NCBI GenBank assembly: GCA_964620595.1
Contig: CAZUHP010000007.1
Span: 31,992 to 95,991, forward strand
Source: Desulfocarbo sp964620595
Lineage (GTDB): Bacteria > Desulfobacterota > Desulfarculia > Desulfarculales > Desulfarculaceae
Length of the DNA stretch: 64,000 bases
Reading direction: 5' to 3'
How positions within the stretch are numbered: the stretch's first letter is position 1; each line of letters begins with the position of its first letter. Below, one piece after another: positions 16,284 to 25,078 of this stretch. Made by a program: the position numbers and the translations under genes. The notes under the pieces were generated by a model that was not told where the DNA came from, ran no database searches, and worked only from the letters and a program-made list of their open reading frames with translations.

Positions 16284-16880
16284 CTAGCCGGCCAGCTTGG
16301 CCGCCACCTCGGCCACCCGCTTTCCCACGCCCCGGGCGGTGGTCAGGCCGAACTTGTCCTCGGCCATGCCGCCCTCGCCGCCGGAAAAACCAGTGCCCCC
16401 CAGGTGGCTGGTGGGCTTGCCGTCACCCACCACCACCATGTCCTGGGTCAGCATGGCGGCGTGGATCTGCTGCAGGGTGATGCTCTGGCCGCCGTTGCGC
16501 GCCCCGCCCACCGCGATGGCCCCGCCCACCTTGTTGCGGAGCAGGAAACCGTTGCGCCTGAGGGGCACCAAGCGGTCCAGGAATGCCTTGGCCTGGGAGG
16601 TCATGCCGCTCAGGTAGACCGGGCTGGCCAGGATGATCCCGGCCAGCTCCGGGTCGGCCAGGGTGGGCAGCAGCTCGGTCAGGTCGTCCTTCTGGGAGCA
16701 GCGCAGTTCCTTGAGGCACTTGCCGCAGGCCAGGCAGCCGCCGATCTTCTTGCCCGCCAACTCCACCAACTCGGTCTCCATCCCGGGCACCGCCTCCCGG
16801 GCCGCCTCCAGGGCGGCGTTCAGGGCCAGGTAGCTGGTCTGTCCCTTGCGGGGACTGGCGCACACACCGATTATCTTCAT
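16284..16880 (-). CDS. Iron-sulfur flavodoxin-like (NADPH-dependent FMN reductase family) protein
   Basis: A 198-residue flavoprotein with a flavodoxin-like FMN loop CASPRKGQTSYLA at the start and SPVYLSGMTSQAKAFLDR in the middle. Cysteines in GCLACGKCLKELRC (about residues 46-59) are placed like the cluster ligands of the iron-sulfur flavoproteins of anaerobes. It likely transfers electrons between ferredoxin and an unknown partner. AAGGAGG lies upstream of the ATG at 16880. It begins two bases after the stop of the ATPase gene, so it belongs to the transporter operon. Confidence 0.8.
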   Translation of the reverse strand: MKIIGVCASPRKGQTSYLALNAALEAAREAVPGMETELVELAGKKIGGCLACGKCLKELRCSQKDDLTELLPTLADPELAGIILASPVYLSGMTSQAKAFLDRLVPLRRNGFLLRNKVGGAIAVGGARNGGQSITLQQIHAAMLTQDMVVVGDGKPTSHLGGTGFSGGEGGMAEDKFGLTTARGVGKRVAEVAAKLAG

Positions 16881-16882
16881 TC

Positions 16883-17650
16883 TCAGCCTCCTTGTTCGCG
16901 GCGCTCCTCGTGCAGCAGGGCCAGTACCTCCCGGCGGAGCCGGTTGCATTCATTGCTGGTGCGGTCGCGGGGCCGGCTGGCCTCCACCGGGAAGCGGCCC
17001 AGCACCCGGGCCGGCCGGCGGGAGAGCACCAATATCTCGTCGCTGAGGAACACCGCCTCGTCCACGTTGTGGGTCACGAAAATAATAGTATCCCGCCGTT
17101 GCTCCCAGACCTCCAGCAGGAATTCCTGCAAGCCGTTGCGGGTCTGGCTGTCCAGGGAGCCGAAGGGCTCGTCCATCAACACCACCTTCGGCTCCATGAT
17201 CAAGGTGCGGGCAATGGCCACCCGCTGCTGCATGCCGCCGGACAGGTCCTTGGGAAAGCGGTGCTCGAAACCCTCCAGGCCAAAGGCCCGCACATAGGCC
17301 ATGGCTTGCCGGCGGCGTTGGGCCGGGGACACACCCTGCATCTCCAGGCCCACCTCTATATTCTGCAGGGTGGAGCGCCAGGGGAACAGGGCATATTGCT
17401 GGAACACCAGGCCCACCCGGGAGGAGGAGGCCCGCACCGGCTCGCCGTCCAGGAGCACCTCCCCCCCGCTGGCGGGCTCCAGGCCGGCGATTATCCGCAG
17501 CAGGGTGGTCTTGCCGCAGCCGCTGGGGCCCACCACCGCCAGGAAGCGGCCGTGGGCCAGCTCCAGCTCCAGCCCGGCCAGCACCTCCACCTCGCCCCCC
17601 CGTGCGTCGCCGCCGAAGGTCTTGCGGAGTCCTCTTATCTCCAGGCCCAA
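16883..17650 (-). CDS. ssuB: ABC transporter ATPase, nitrate/sulfonate/taurine type
   Basis: A 255-residue ATPase with Walker A GPSGCGKTT, LSGGMQQRVAIAR signature, Walker B VVLMDEPFGSLD and the switch VTHNVDEAVFL. The FGSLDSQTR and DEAVFLSD details are typical of the SsuB/TauB/NrtD group. The start is a TTG at 17650, supported by GAGGAGG six bases upstream and the MGLEIRGLRKTF frame. It forms an importer with the two upstream genes; the substrate is unknown. Confidence 0.88.
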   Translation of the reverse strand: MGLEIRGLRKTFGGDARGGEVEVLAGLELELAHGRFLAVVGPSGCGKTTLLRIIAGLEPASGGEVLLDGEPVRASSSRVGLVFQQYALFPWRSTLQNIEVGLEMQGVSPAQRRRQAMAYVRAFGLEGFEHRFPKDLSGGMQQRVAIARTLIMEPKVVLMDEPFGSLDSQTRNGLQEFLLEVWEQRRDTIIFVTHNVDEAVFLSDEILVLSRRPARVLGRFPVEASRPRDRTSNECNRLRREVLALLHEERREQGG

Positions 17651-17660
17651 GGCAGCCTCC

Positions 17661-18416
17661 TCATTTCCAGGGCAACAGCTTGGCCTCCGCCCAGCGGATG
17701 GCCGCGTCGATGAGAAGCCCGGTAAGGCCGATCACCACCATGCCCGCGATGATCTCGTCGGAACGTTGGATGTCCCGGGCGGTCATTATCATGTAGCCCA
17801 GGCCGTAGCCGGAGCGCACCCCGGTGAACTCCGCCGCCACCAGGGTCATCCAGCCGATGCCCAGGCCGATGCGCAGCCCCACGAAGATGCTGGGCAGGGA
17901 GCCGGGCAGGAGCACCTTCCACAGGAGGTTCCGGTCGTTGGCTCCCAGGGTGCGGGCCGCTTCCAGGAGGGTGGGGTTGATGGCCAGCACCCCGGCCACC
18001 GTGTTCAGCAGGATGGGGAAGAAGGCTCCCAGGAAGATGATGAAGGCGGCGGACTTGACCCCGATGCCGAACCAGAGGATGGAGATGGGTATCCAGGCCA
18101 GGGGCGGCACCGGCCGCACCATCTCCACCAGGGGGGTGACTATCTCCCGCAGCCGCCGCGACCAGCCCATCAAAAGGCCCAGGGGCACCCCCACCGCTGC
18201 GGCCAGGAAGAAGCCCCAGGCCACCCGGTAGAGGCTCATGAGCAGGTGGTAGGGCAGGGTGTGGCCCGGCGGCATGCCCGCCACCATGAGGTCCCAGAAG
18301 CCGGCCACCACCGCCAGGGGCGAGGGCAGCTTGTAGGCCGGTATGACCCCGGCCAGGCAAAGCCCCTGCCACAGGGCCACCAGGGCCAGGGGCACCAGGT
18401 AGCGGCTGGCTCTCAT
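17661..18416 (-). CDS. ssuC: ABC transporter permease, SsuC type
   Basis: A 251-residue inner-membrane protein with about six hydrophobic segments. The EAARTLGANDRNLLWKVLLPGSLP segment, around residues 150-175, is the loop that docks on the ATPase. RPVPPLAWIPISILWFGIG is characteristic of the nitrate/sulfonate/bicarbonate permease group. Its ATG overlaps the stop of the binding-protein gene. Membrane position and partner genes are clear; the substrate is not. Confidence 0.88.
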   Translation of the reverse strand: MRASRYLVPLALVALWQGLCLAGVIPAYKLPSPLAVVAGFWDLMVAGMPPGHTLPYHLLMSLYRVAWGFFLAAAVGVPLGLLMGWSRRLREIVTPLVEMVRPVPPLAWIPISILWFGIGVKSAAFIIFLGAFFPILLNTVAGVLAINPTLLEAARTLGANDRNLLWKVLLPGSLPSIFVGLRIGLGIGWMTLVAAEFTGVRSGYGLGYMIMTARDIQRSDEIIAGMVVIGLTGLLIDAAIRWAEAKLLPWK

Positions 18417-19378
18417 CTGGTCAACACCGCCTCCAGCAGCTTGCCGTTCAAGAAGCGCGCCAGGAAGGCATCCACGTCTTTCACCTTGATATAGCCGTTC
18501 TTGGCCAAGAGGGCGACGTACTCCCGCTCGCCCGCCACGCTGATCCGGTAGGTGTAGTTCACGTTGGCCATGGCCAGGCGCACCGTGGCCGGGTCCATGC
18601 CGGTGTAGCGCACCCCGATCTTCAGCGCCTCCTCGGGGTGCTGGTTGATGAAGTCAGTGGCCTTCACGTGGGCGGCCACCATCTTCTGGGCGTCCTGGGG
18701 GCGCTCGGCCAGGAACTTCCGGTCGGCCACCAGCACGCAGCAGGGATGGCCCGGCCAGATGTCGGCCGAGGTGACCAGCACCTTGCCCACTCTCATGGTC
18801 CGGGCCTTGGCCGGATAGGGCTCCCAGGCGATGAAGGCGTCGATCTGTCTGCTCCTCAAGGCGCCGATCATCTCCGGCGGCTTGAGCACCATGATCCGCA
18901 CCTTGCCCGCGGGCACCCCATGCTTGGCCAGGGCCTTGCGGAGCAAAAAGTCCTGCACCGTGGAGTGGCCGGGCACCGCCACGCTCTTGCCCGCCAGTTG
19001 GGCCACCTTGGTCATGGCCGAGCCCCGGCGCACCACCACTGCCGAGCCCTCGGTGTTCACCTGGGCCAGCACCTGCACCCGGGCGGCTCCGTTGGCCACC
19101 GCGGTGGTGGCCGGGGCCTCGCCCACGTAGCCCATGTCCAGCTCGCCGGCGGCAAAGGCGCTCATCTCCTCCGGCCCGGCCTTGAAGATACCGGCCACCT
19201 CCACCTTGAGCCCCTCTTTCTGGTAGAAGCCCTTTTCCAGGGCCACCCAGCAGGCGAGTTGGTGGATGTCGGCCTGCAGGTAGCCGATGCGTATGGCCTT
19301 CATGGCCCAGGCGGGCCCCGCCAGGGCGGCCGCCAGGATCAGGCTCAGCCCCCAGGTGACAAGCTTGGCGCGGCTCAT
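18413..19378 (-). CDS. ssuA: Periplasmic substrate-binding protein, SsuA/NMT1 type
   Basis: A 321-residue exported protein with a signal peptide ending AGPAWA-M. IRIGYLQADIHQLACWVALEKGFYQKEGL and GELDMGYVGEAPATTAVANG are hallmarks of the NMT1/SsuA family that binds sulfonates, nitrate, nitriles or thiamin precursors. The ATG at 19378 is preferred to one nine bases upstream because the GGAGGG site is then properly spaced. In this operon the importer stands beside Nit1C-like genes, so a nitrogenous or nitrile-like ligand is conceivable, but this is inference. Confidence 0.85.
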   Translation of the reverse strand: MSRAKLVTWGLSLILAAALAGPAWAMKAIRIGYLQADIHQLACWVALEKGFYQKEGLKVEVAGIFKAGPEEMSAFAAGELDMGYVGEAPATTAVANGAARVQVLAQVNTEGSAVVVRRGSAMTKVAQLAGKSVAVPGHSTVQDFLLRKALAKHGVPAGKVRIMVLKPPEMIGALRSRQIDAFIAWEPYPAKARTMRVGKVLVTSADIWPGHPCCVLVADRKFLAERPQDAQKMVAAHVKATDFINQHPEEALKIGVRYTGMDPATVRLAMANVNYTYRISVAGEREYVALLAKNGYIKVKDVDAFLARFLNGKLLEAVLTR

Positions 19379-19415
19379 GTCATCCATCCCTCCGGCTCGG
19401 GGTGTACGAAGCGGG

Positions 19416-20144
19416 TCAACCCGCCGCCAGGGCGCCGGGGCAGGCGACCTCGTAAAAACGGTTCACGGCCAGCCCGGCAAAGAGCACCGCCCCCGGACAG
19501 GGTACCACCAGCTTGCGGCGGAGTTGGCCGCCGATGATCCCATAGTATTCCAGACAGGCGGAGCAAACCTCCACGGTTTTTCCCAGGGAGTAGGGCACGG
19601 CCAGGCCGTCTTCCTCCACGTAGTAGGCCGGCTCTATGAAGTTGGCGTGGGTGGCGCGGTGGCCGATGAAAAGCTCGGCAAAGGAAACGCCCCTGATACC
19701 CATCACCCGCATCCAGCGCTCCTGCTGGGCCGGGTCCTCGGCCTCTATGTCCTCCCAGGCCTGGGGCCGGGCGCTCTGGTAGCTGGGCCTGGTGATGAGG
19801 GCCAGCTTCTCCTCCCGGCCGGGCAGGCGGGGAGGGCGGAACTTCTTCCGCTGGGTGACGATGGTGGTGGGCCGCAGGCCGGCCAGCGGCTCCCGGCTCA
19901 CCACCAGCACCTTGTCCGCGTAGGGGGATTCGGCGTGCCAGCTCAGTTGGCGGCGGCAAAGTCCGTAGCGCTCCCAGCTCCCCGCTGGCACGTAACCCAC
20001 CGCGATGTCCCGCGCCAGGGGCACGCACACCGCCTTGCGGGCCAGGTGAAGCTTCACCCCCCGGGCGGTCAGCTCGCGCTCCAGGCGGCCAAAGGCCTCC
20101 GCCGCCAGCCAGTAGACGTATTTGCGGTAGCTTGCCTTGGCCAT
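19416..20144 (-). CDS. Uncharacterised 242-residue protein
   Basis: No family is recognised. The soluble protein starts MAKASYRKYVYWLAAEAFG, has basic central sequence (TQRKKFRPPRLPGREEKL), a SFAELFIGHRATHANFIEP segment and a C-terminal CSACLEYYGIIGG with a CXXC pair, then PCPGAVLFAG. The last 60 residues look the most conserved in character. It sits between the HdrD-like gene and the SsuA gene, all on the minus strand, with short gaps, so it may belong to either unit. Confidence 0.55.
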   Translation of the reverse strand: MAKASYRKYVYWLAAEAFGRLERELTARGVKLHLARKAVCVPLARDIAVGYVPAGSWERYGLCRRQLSWHAESPYADKVLVVSREPLAGLRPTTIVTQRKKFRPPRLPGREEKLALITRPSYQSARPQAWEDIEAEDPAQQERWMRVMGIRGVSFAELFIGHRATHANFIEPAYYVEEDGLAVPYSLGKTVEVCSACLEYYGIIGGQLRRKLVVPCPGAVLFAGLAVNRFYEVACPGALAAG

Positions 20145-20171
20145 TGCCCATCCAGGTTATCGGCCGTCTGT

Positions 20172-21848
20172 TCAGGTCTTTTCTGCCTTCGCCTCCTCCG
20201 CCCCCTCTGGCCGAGAAGACGACGCCGGAGACGTCGCCGGGGCCGAGGCAGGGGGCGACGGGGGGGGCGACGAGGGGGGCGACGAGGGGGACGACGGGGA
20301 GGGCGAAGGGGAGGCCGCCTTGGCCGGCGAGGCCGGGGCCTTGCGCTTGGGCTTTTCCTTCTTGGCCGCCGGCGCGGCGGGCGCCACCCCCAGGGCCAGC
20401 TCCACCAGGTAGCTGAGGTCCCGGGCCACCAGGCCAGAGCCGGCCGCGTTTATGCCCACCTGCAAACCCTGGTAGCAGAAGGGGCAGCAGGAGACCAGCT
20501 CCTGGGCCCCGGTGGCCTCGGCCTCGCGCACCCGGGCCTGGGCCATCTTGTTCTGGATGTCCGGGTAGCCCGCCTTGAGCCCCCCGCCCGCGCCGCAGCA
20601 GCGCGAGTATTCCCGGAAGCGGGGCATCTCCACCAGCTCCAGGCCGGGTATGGCCTCCATGACCAGGCGCGGCTCGTCGAACACCCCGCTGGCCCGGCCC
20701 AGGTGGCAGGGGTCGTGGTAGGTGACCAGCTTCTCCACCGGCTGCTTAAACTGGAGTTGGCCCTTTTCCAGCAGGCGGGTGAGGAACTGCACGGTGTGGA
20801 GCACCTCGAAGTTCAGGCGGCCCACCTGGGGGTAGTCCTCCCGGATGGTCTTGAAGCAGCCCGCGCAGGAGGTGACCAGGGCCTCGATGCCCAGGGAGTT
20901 GAATAGCTTGATGTTGTGGCTGGCCACCCGCTCGAACTCCGGGTCCCCCATGCGTAGCATCACGCTGCCGCAGCAGGCCTCGTTGTTGCCCAGGATGCCG
21001 TAGTCTATGCCCAGGGCGTCCAGGATGTTCACCGTGCTTATGGCCACCTGGCGCACGTTGCTGTCGTAGGAGGCGGTGCAGCCCAGGTAGAGCAGTATCT
21101 TGCCGCCCTTTTTCTTTATGTCCTTGGGCGCGGCGGCGATGAGCTTTTCCTTCTTGGCCCGCCGGGCCCACTTGGCCCGGGCGGTGCGCGGCTGCTGCCA
21201 GGGGTTGTCGTAGGACTTGACGCTCTTGACCAGGGTCTTCTGCTGCTCCAAGGGGCCGTAGTCGGCCATGACCAGGAGCCGGCGTATCTGCTCCCACAGG
21301 TTCACGGTGTCCAGGTTGGCCGGGCACACGATCTGGCACTGGCCGCAGGTGGAGCATTCGTAGAGGTTCTGGGCGAAGCGCTCTATCTGCTCCTGGCTCA
21401 CCGGCCGGTAGCCCAGGAGCTTGCCCACCAGCCGGGCCAGGGGGCCGGCGTCCTCCCGGCCGGCGAGCTTGGCCAAAAGGCCGTGCTGGCTCTTGAGGAT
21501 GGCCAGGAAGTCGGCCGCCTTCTGGCGGGGCAGGATGGCCTCGCGGGAGTCCTGGTCATACACCGGGCACCAGTTCAGGCACTCCCCGCAACGGGTGCAG
21601 GCCTGGAGCTGCATGATCCGCTTGGCGTCCAGGGCGGCGATGGGGATGACCCGGGGCCGCTCCGGCGGGGCCTCCTCCTCCCCTGCCGGGTCCGGGGGGG
21701 CGGGAGGGGCGGAGGGGGCGGAGGAAGCGGGGGGGCCCTCCTTGCCCTGGCCCTGTTGCCCGGCGGCGGGTGCGGTCCTGTCCTCCTCCGGCGGGGCCGC
21801 GGCCTGCCGGGTTTCTTCCTGCGCGGGCGCCTTTTCCTTGTCCGACAT
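20172..21848 (-). CDS. HdrD-like iron-sulfur reductase with low-complexity tails
   Basis: A cytoplasmic-side electron-transfer subunit of 558 residues, like HmcF/TmcB/DsrK. It has two 4Fe-4S motifs (CTRCGECLNWCP near residue 84 and CSTCGQCQIVCP near 165) and two CCG domains (ACCGSVMLRMGD with SCAGC; HDPCHLGR, RCCGAGGG and SCCPFC). The first 60 residues are Glu/Pro/Ala-rich and the last 75 are Ser/Pro/Ala-rich; the C-terminal tail is encoded by the G-rich repeat tract at 20250-20312. It is downstream of three cytochrome genes and presumably passes electrons between a membrane cytochrome and a cytoplasmic thiol/disulfide or ferredoxin pool. Confidence 0.85.
   Translation of the reverse strand: MSDKEKAPAQEETRQAAAPPEEDRTAPAAGQQGQGKEGPPASSAPSAPPAPPDPAGEEEAPPERPRVIPIAALDAKRIMQLQACTRCGECLNWCPVYDQDSREAILPRQKAADFLAILKSQHGLLAKLAGREDAGPLARLVGKLLGYRPVSQEQIERFAQNLYECSTCGQCQIVCPANLDTVNLWEQIRRLLVMADYGPLEQQKTLVKSVKSYDNPWQQPRTARAKWARRAKKEKLIAAAPKDIKKKGGKILLYLGCTASYDSNVRQVAISTVNILDALGIDYGILGNNEACCGSVMLRMGDPEFERVASHNIKLFNSLGIEALVTSCAGCFKTIREDYPQVGRLNFEVLHTVQFLTRLLEKGQLQFKQPVEKLVTYHDPCHLGRASGVFDEPRLVMEAIPGLELVEMPRFREYSRCCGAGGGLKAGYPDIQNKMAQARVREAEATGAQELVSCCPFCYQGLQVGINAAGSGLVARDLSYLVELALGVAPAAPAAKKEKPKRKAPASPAKAASPSPSPSSPSSPPSSPPPSPPASAPATSPASSSRPEGAEEAKAEKT
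20250..20312. repeat. G-rich CGAC/CGACGA repeat inside a coding region
   Basis: Five or so units of GGGGGCGAC(GA) on the plus strand, antisense to the HdrD-like gene. In the protein it encodes a Ser-Pro-rich tail. Confidence 0.8.
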
Positions 21849-21952
21849 GGGGTTGTTCCTTGCTGCCTCTCAGGCTCCTGGTTCCATGTTCATGACCCGT
21901 TTCCTGGCGCTTCCTCTTTGCCTCCTTGGCCGCGCCTCCCCCGGCCGCCCCC

Positions 21953-23395
21953 TCACTTGAGGTGGCGGTTCATGATGAGGCTGAGCGGGGTGGTGAAGAC
22001 GTGGCGCATCTTGCTGAAGGGCAGCCAGGCCACCAGCAGCGCCGCCAGCAGGCCGTGGGCATACCACAGCCAGCCGTAGCCCGTGGCCCAGTCCACTGCC
22101 AGGCCCGCCCCCAGCCGGCTCAGGGGGTAGGCTACAAAGGCGTACAGCGCCTTGTCCGGGGGCAGGCAGCCGGTCAGGATGCGCACCGCCTCCAGGGCGA
22201 AACCCAGCACCGCGATCAAGCCGATGAGCACCAGGGCCAGGGCGTCCTGGGCGCTGGTGTCCACCTGCCTTGGCTTGAACACCACCCTCTGCAAGGCCGA
22301 AAGCAGCACCCCCAGCAGCATCAAGAGGCCGGTGAGGTCGTGGAAGAAGGCCACGAAGGCGTGGTTCTTGTCGATCAGGGCCGCGGCCAGGGATGAGGAG
22401 GGGGCCGCCTGCCAGGCCAGCCAGGTGAACAGGCCCAAGAGCAGCCGCGAGAGTATGGACCAGTAGATCAGGCTGTGGAAGAACCAGCGCTGCACGCTCT
22501 CCTGCAGGAGACGGCGCTGCAACAACACGTCCAGCAGGAACACCCGCAGGCCGCCCCAGAACTGGCGGGAGAACACCACCTGCACCAGGTGCTCCGCGCC
22601 CCGGGCCAGCTTGTTGTGCAGGGAGTCCTGCTCGCCCTGCACGCTGCCCTTGAGCCAGAACAGCCACATCCCCACCATGCCGGCGACGAACACCAGAAGG
22701 GCCAGGCCGAACCAGCCGCTGCCCAGGGAGAGGCTGGCGGTGTGGCAGAGGAAGCAGATCACTCCCTTGGGGGGCAACACCTGGGCCGGGGCCCCTACCT
22801 GGTTGCCGGCCCGGTGGCAGCGCAGGCAAAGCTGGCCGCTGCCATAGTCGGACTTGCCGTGGTCCACCAGGCTGAGGGGATTGCCCTTGCCGTCCTCATG
22901 GGCCAGCGCCACCACCCCCAGGGCCCGGTCGAGCTTCACGAACTTGCTCTTGTGGTGGCAGGCCTCGCAGCGGACCGTGAGGTGGGGGGCGCCGAAGTCG
23001 CCCTCGCCGTGGGAGGGGTGGCAGCTCAGGCACTGCACCCCATCGGCCGAGGAATGGGGCGAGCGGCCCACGTCGTGGTGGCAGTCCAGGCAGGCCACGT
23101 ACTGGTGCCGGCTGCCGGCAAAGCTTTTCGGGTCCACCCGCAGGGAGACCACCTGCCCCTTGACCTTGCGCTGACATTCCTTCTGGCCGTGGCACTCCAT
23201 GCACAGCCGGTTCGCCGCCAACACCCCCTCGTTGGTCTGGGTGTTGGGCAGGCGGTGGCAATCCTGGCAGGGCCGCAGGCCAAAGCCCGCGGGCGGAGGC
23301 TGCATGGCCACCTCGGCCGCCGGCGCCGCAGCCGGAAGCAGGGCCAAGAGCAGGGCCAAACCCGCCGCCAGCATCAAGCTCGCCGCCGCCCTCAT
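21953..23395 (-). CDS. Seven-haem cytochrome c fused to a NarI-like membrane domain
   Basis: A membrane protein of 480 residues. A signal peptide is followed by an extracytoplasmic domain with seven CXXCH haem sites: CQDCH, CMECH, CLDCH, CLSCH, CEACH, CLRCH and CFLCH. From about residue 230, six or so hydrophobic segments follow, with His residues in FFHSLIYW, FFHDLTGL and WYAHGLL placed like the haem b ligands of NarI/DsrM/TmcC-type cytochromes. It could move electrons from periplasmic haems to quinone or to the HdrD-like subunit. The start overlaps the cytochrome b gene stop by four bases. Confidence 0.8.
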   Translation of the reverse strand: MRAAASLMLAAGLALLLALLPAAAPAAEVAMQPPPAGFGLRPCQDCHRLPNTQTNEGVLAANRLCMECHGQKECQRKVKGQVVSLRVDPKSFAGSRHQYVACLDCHHDVGRSPHSSADGVQCLSCHPSHGEGDFGAPHLTVRCEACHHKSKFVKLDRALGVVALAHEDGKGNPLSLVDHGKSDYGSGQLCLRCHRAGNQVGAPAQVLPPKGVICFLCHTASLSLGSGWFGLALLVFVAGMVGMWLFWLKGSVQGEQDSLHNKLARGAEHLVQVVFSRQFWGGLRVFLLDVLLQRRLLQESVQRWFFHSLIYWSILSRLLLGLFTWLAWQAAPSSSLAAALIDKNHAFVAFFHDLTGLLMLLGVLLSALQRVVFKPRQVDTSAQDALALVLIGLIAVLGFALEAVRILTGCLPPDKALYAFVAYPLSRLGAGLAVDWATGYGWLWYAHGLLAALLVAWLPFSKMRHVFTTPLSLIMNRHLK

Positions 23396-24117
23396 GCCCC
23401 GCCTCCTTCCTGCCCGGCGCCTTGGGCCAGGCGCTCGAACTGGGCGCGGTGCTCCTCCTTCAGCTCGGCCAGGGGAACCCGGCCGGTGAAGATGCTGGCC
23501 TGGCCGGGCCACAGGGGCGGGCGCAGGTGCACGGTGTAGACGTGGATCACGAACTTGAGCGCCACCGCGATGATGGCCTCGTACAGGTGCAGCACCAGGG
23601 CCAGGTTGATGAACCAGCCGGGCAAGAAGCGGCTGAAGAACTCGGGGAACCAGAGCACCAGGCCGGTGAGGCCCATGGTGTGCATGCCGATCAGCACCGC
23701 GTAGTAGTCTACCTTCTCCAGGTAGCTGAAGCGCTCGAAGGCAGGGGGGGCTCCCTTGGCGAAGAAGTACTTCACATGCTGGACCAAGTCCGCCAGGTCC
23801 TTGCGGCTGGGGAACATGCTGTCCGGGCCGGTGAGACGCCCCTTGAGCACCAGCTTGTAGTAGACCAGCCAAAGCAGGTGCAGGAAGACCGCGGCATAGG
23901 TGACCACCGCGCAGGCCCGGTGCAGCCAGGCCAGGTGGGAAGCCCCGCCCACCAGCCAGGCCACCGCCCGGCCGTACCAGGCGCCGCTGAAGTAGAGGGC
24001 AAAGCCGGTCACTCCCAGGCCGATGAAACCCAGCATCACCGGCCAATGCAAGAAGCGATGCAACAGGCAGAAGCGCACCACCTCGTCTTTAGTCCGTGCC
24101 CGCTCCTCCATGGTCAT
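23392..24117 (-). CDS. Cytochrome b (formate dehydrogenase gamma / hydrogenase type)
   Basis: A 241-residue integral membrane protein with four main hydrophobic segments. Histidines suited to haem b lie in LLHRFLHWPVM, HLAWLHRACAVV, FLHLLWLVYYK, LIGMHTMG and HLYEAIIAVALKFVIHVYTVH. This matches the FdnI/HyaC-type cytochrome b561 fold. It starts inside the end of the six-haem cytochrome gene and ends inside the start of the seven-haem gene, so the three are tightly coupled. It likely links periplasmic haems to quinone. Confidence 0.83.
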   Translation of the reverse strand: MTMEERARTKDEVVRFCLLHRFLHWPVMLGFIGLGVTGFALYFSGAWYGRAVAWLVGGASHLAWLHRACAVVTYAAVFLHLLWLVYYKLVLKGRLTGPDSMFPSRKDLADLVQHVKYFFAKGAPPAFERFSYLEKVDYYAVLIGMHTMGLTGLVLWFPEFFSRFLPGWFINLALVLHLYEAIIAVALKFVIHVYTVHLRPPLWPGQASIFTGRVPLAELKEEHRAQFERLAQGAGQEGGGA

Positions 24118-25049
24118 CGCCTCCGTATCTTTTCGTGCAGCTCCCTGAGCATCCACAGCAGGGCGTGGCCATAGAAGCCCAGCACCGTAACCAGGGCCAC
24201 CGCGGCCATGATCATGGCCAGGGCCTGGATGACCGCCACCCGCGCGGCCAGGTCCTTGTCCTTGGGGTCCACCGCCTGGGGGCTGGGGTGGATCACCATC
24301 TGGGCGAAGCTGGGGGGCGCCTGGGGATGGCAGCGGCGGCAGGCCTTGAGCGCCGCCTGGGGCTTCTTCAGGGAGACCGTGGTGTGGGCGCCGTGGCAGT
24401 CGGTGCAAAAGGCGGCCTTGGGGTTGCCCAGGTGGGCCGCGGCCTGGCCGTGGTAGTTCTCCAGGTAGGTGGCCTTTTGGGCCGGATGGCAGGAGCCGCA
24501 CACCTCCACCTGGGCCCGGCCCAGGCTCAGCCGGTCCTGGTGGGAAACGGCGGTGTGGGAATTATGGCAATGGGCGCAGGTGGGCGCGGGCCACTGGCCG
24601 GGGCGGGGGGGCTCTTGGGCCTGCTGGTTCCAGGCCTCGGCGTGCTTGCCCTTTTGGCAGCGCTGAAAGGCCAGGAGGTGGCACTTGGCGCAGGAGTGGT
24701 AGTCGAACTTCTTTCGGGCCGGGTCCTTGAGGTAGTCGGGGCTGTGGCTGTCGGGGTGGGGCGGGCGGGCGCCGGGCTGGATGCCTTTCTGCTCCTTGGG
24801 GTGGCAGCCGGCGCAGTCCATGAAGCCGTGGGCGCTCTTTTGGAAATCAGCCTGGTTGATGAACCAGGTGGAGGCGGCCAGCCCCCCTTGGGGGGAAAGC
24901 TCCACCGCGCCGGCAGGGGGCGGAAGGGCGGCGGCCGCGGTGAGGGCCGGAGAGGCGGCCCAAGCGGCCAGGCCCAGCAAGAGGCCCAGCCAAGGCCACA
25001 GGCCCGGGCGCCGTGAGAATCTTGGGGTGGTTGCCGCTGGTTTGCTCAA
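24114..25049 (-). CDS. Six-haem cytochrome c with a C-terminal membrane anchor
   Basis: A 311-residue exported protein. An N-terminal hydrophobic segment (residues 18-40) is followed by six CXXCH motifs: CAGCH, CAKCH, CAHCH, CGSCH, CTDCH and CRRCH. A single membrane helix of about 22 residues sits near the C-terminus, then a basic IRRR end, so the haem domain is held on the periplasmic face. It is the first gene of the cytochrome b, seven-haem and HdrD-like set and could be its periplasmic donor or acceptor. Confidence 0.83.
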   Translation of the reverse strand: MSKPAATTPRFSRRPGLWPWLGLLLGLAAWAASPALTAAAALPPPAGAVELSPQGGLAASTWFINQADFQKSAHGFMDCAGCHPKEQKGIQPGARPPHPDSHSPDYLKDPARKKFDYHSCAKCHLLAFQRCQKGKHAEAWNQQAQEPPRPGQWPAPTCAHCHNSHTAVSHQDRLSLGRAQVEVCGSCHPAQKATYLENYHGQAAAHLGNPKAAFCTDCHGAHTTVSLKKPQAALKACRRCHPQAPPSFAQMVIHPSPQAVDPKDKDLAARVAVIQALAMIMAAVALVTVLGFYGHALLWMLRELHEKIRRR

Positions 25050-25078
25050 CTGTCCCTCCCCCGGGTTTCAGGTCAGGT

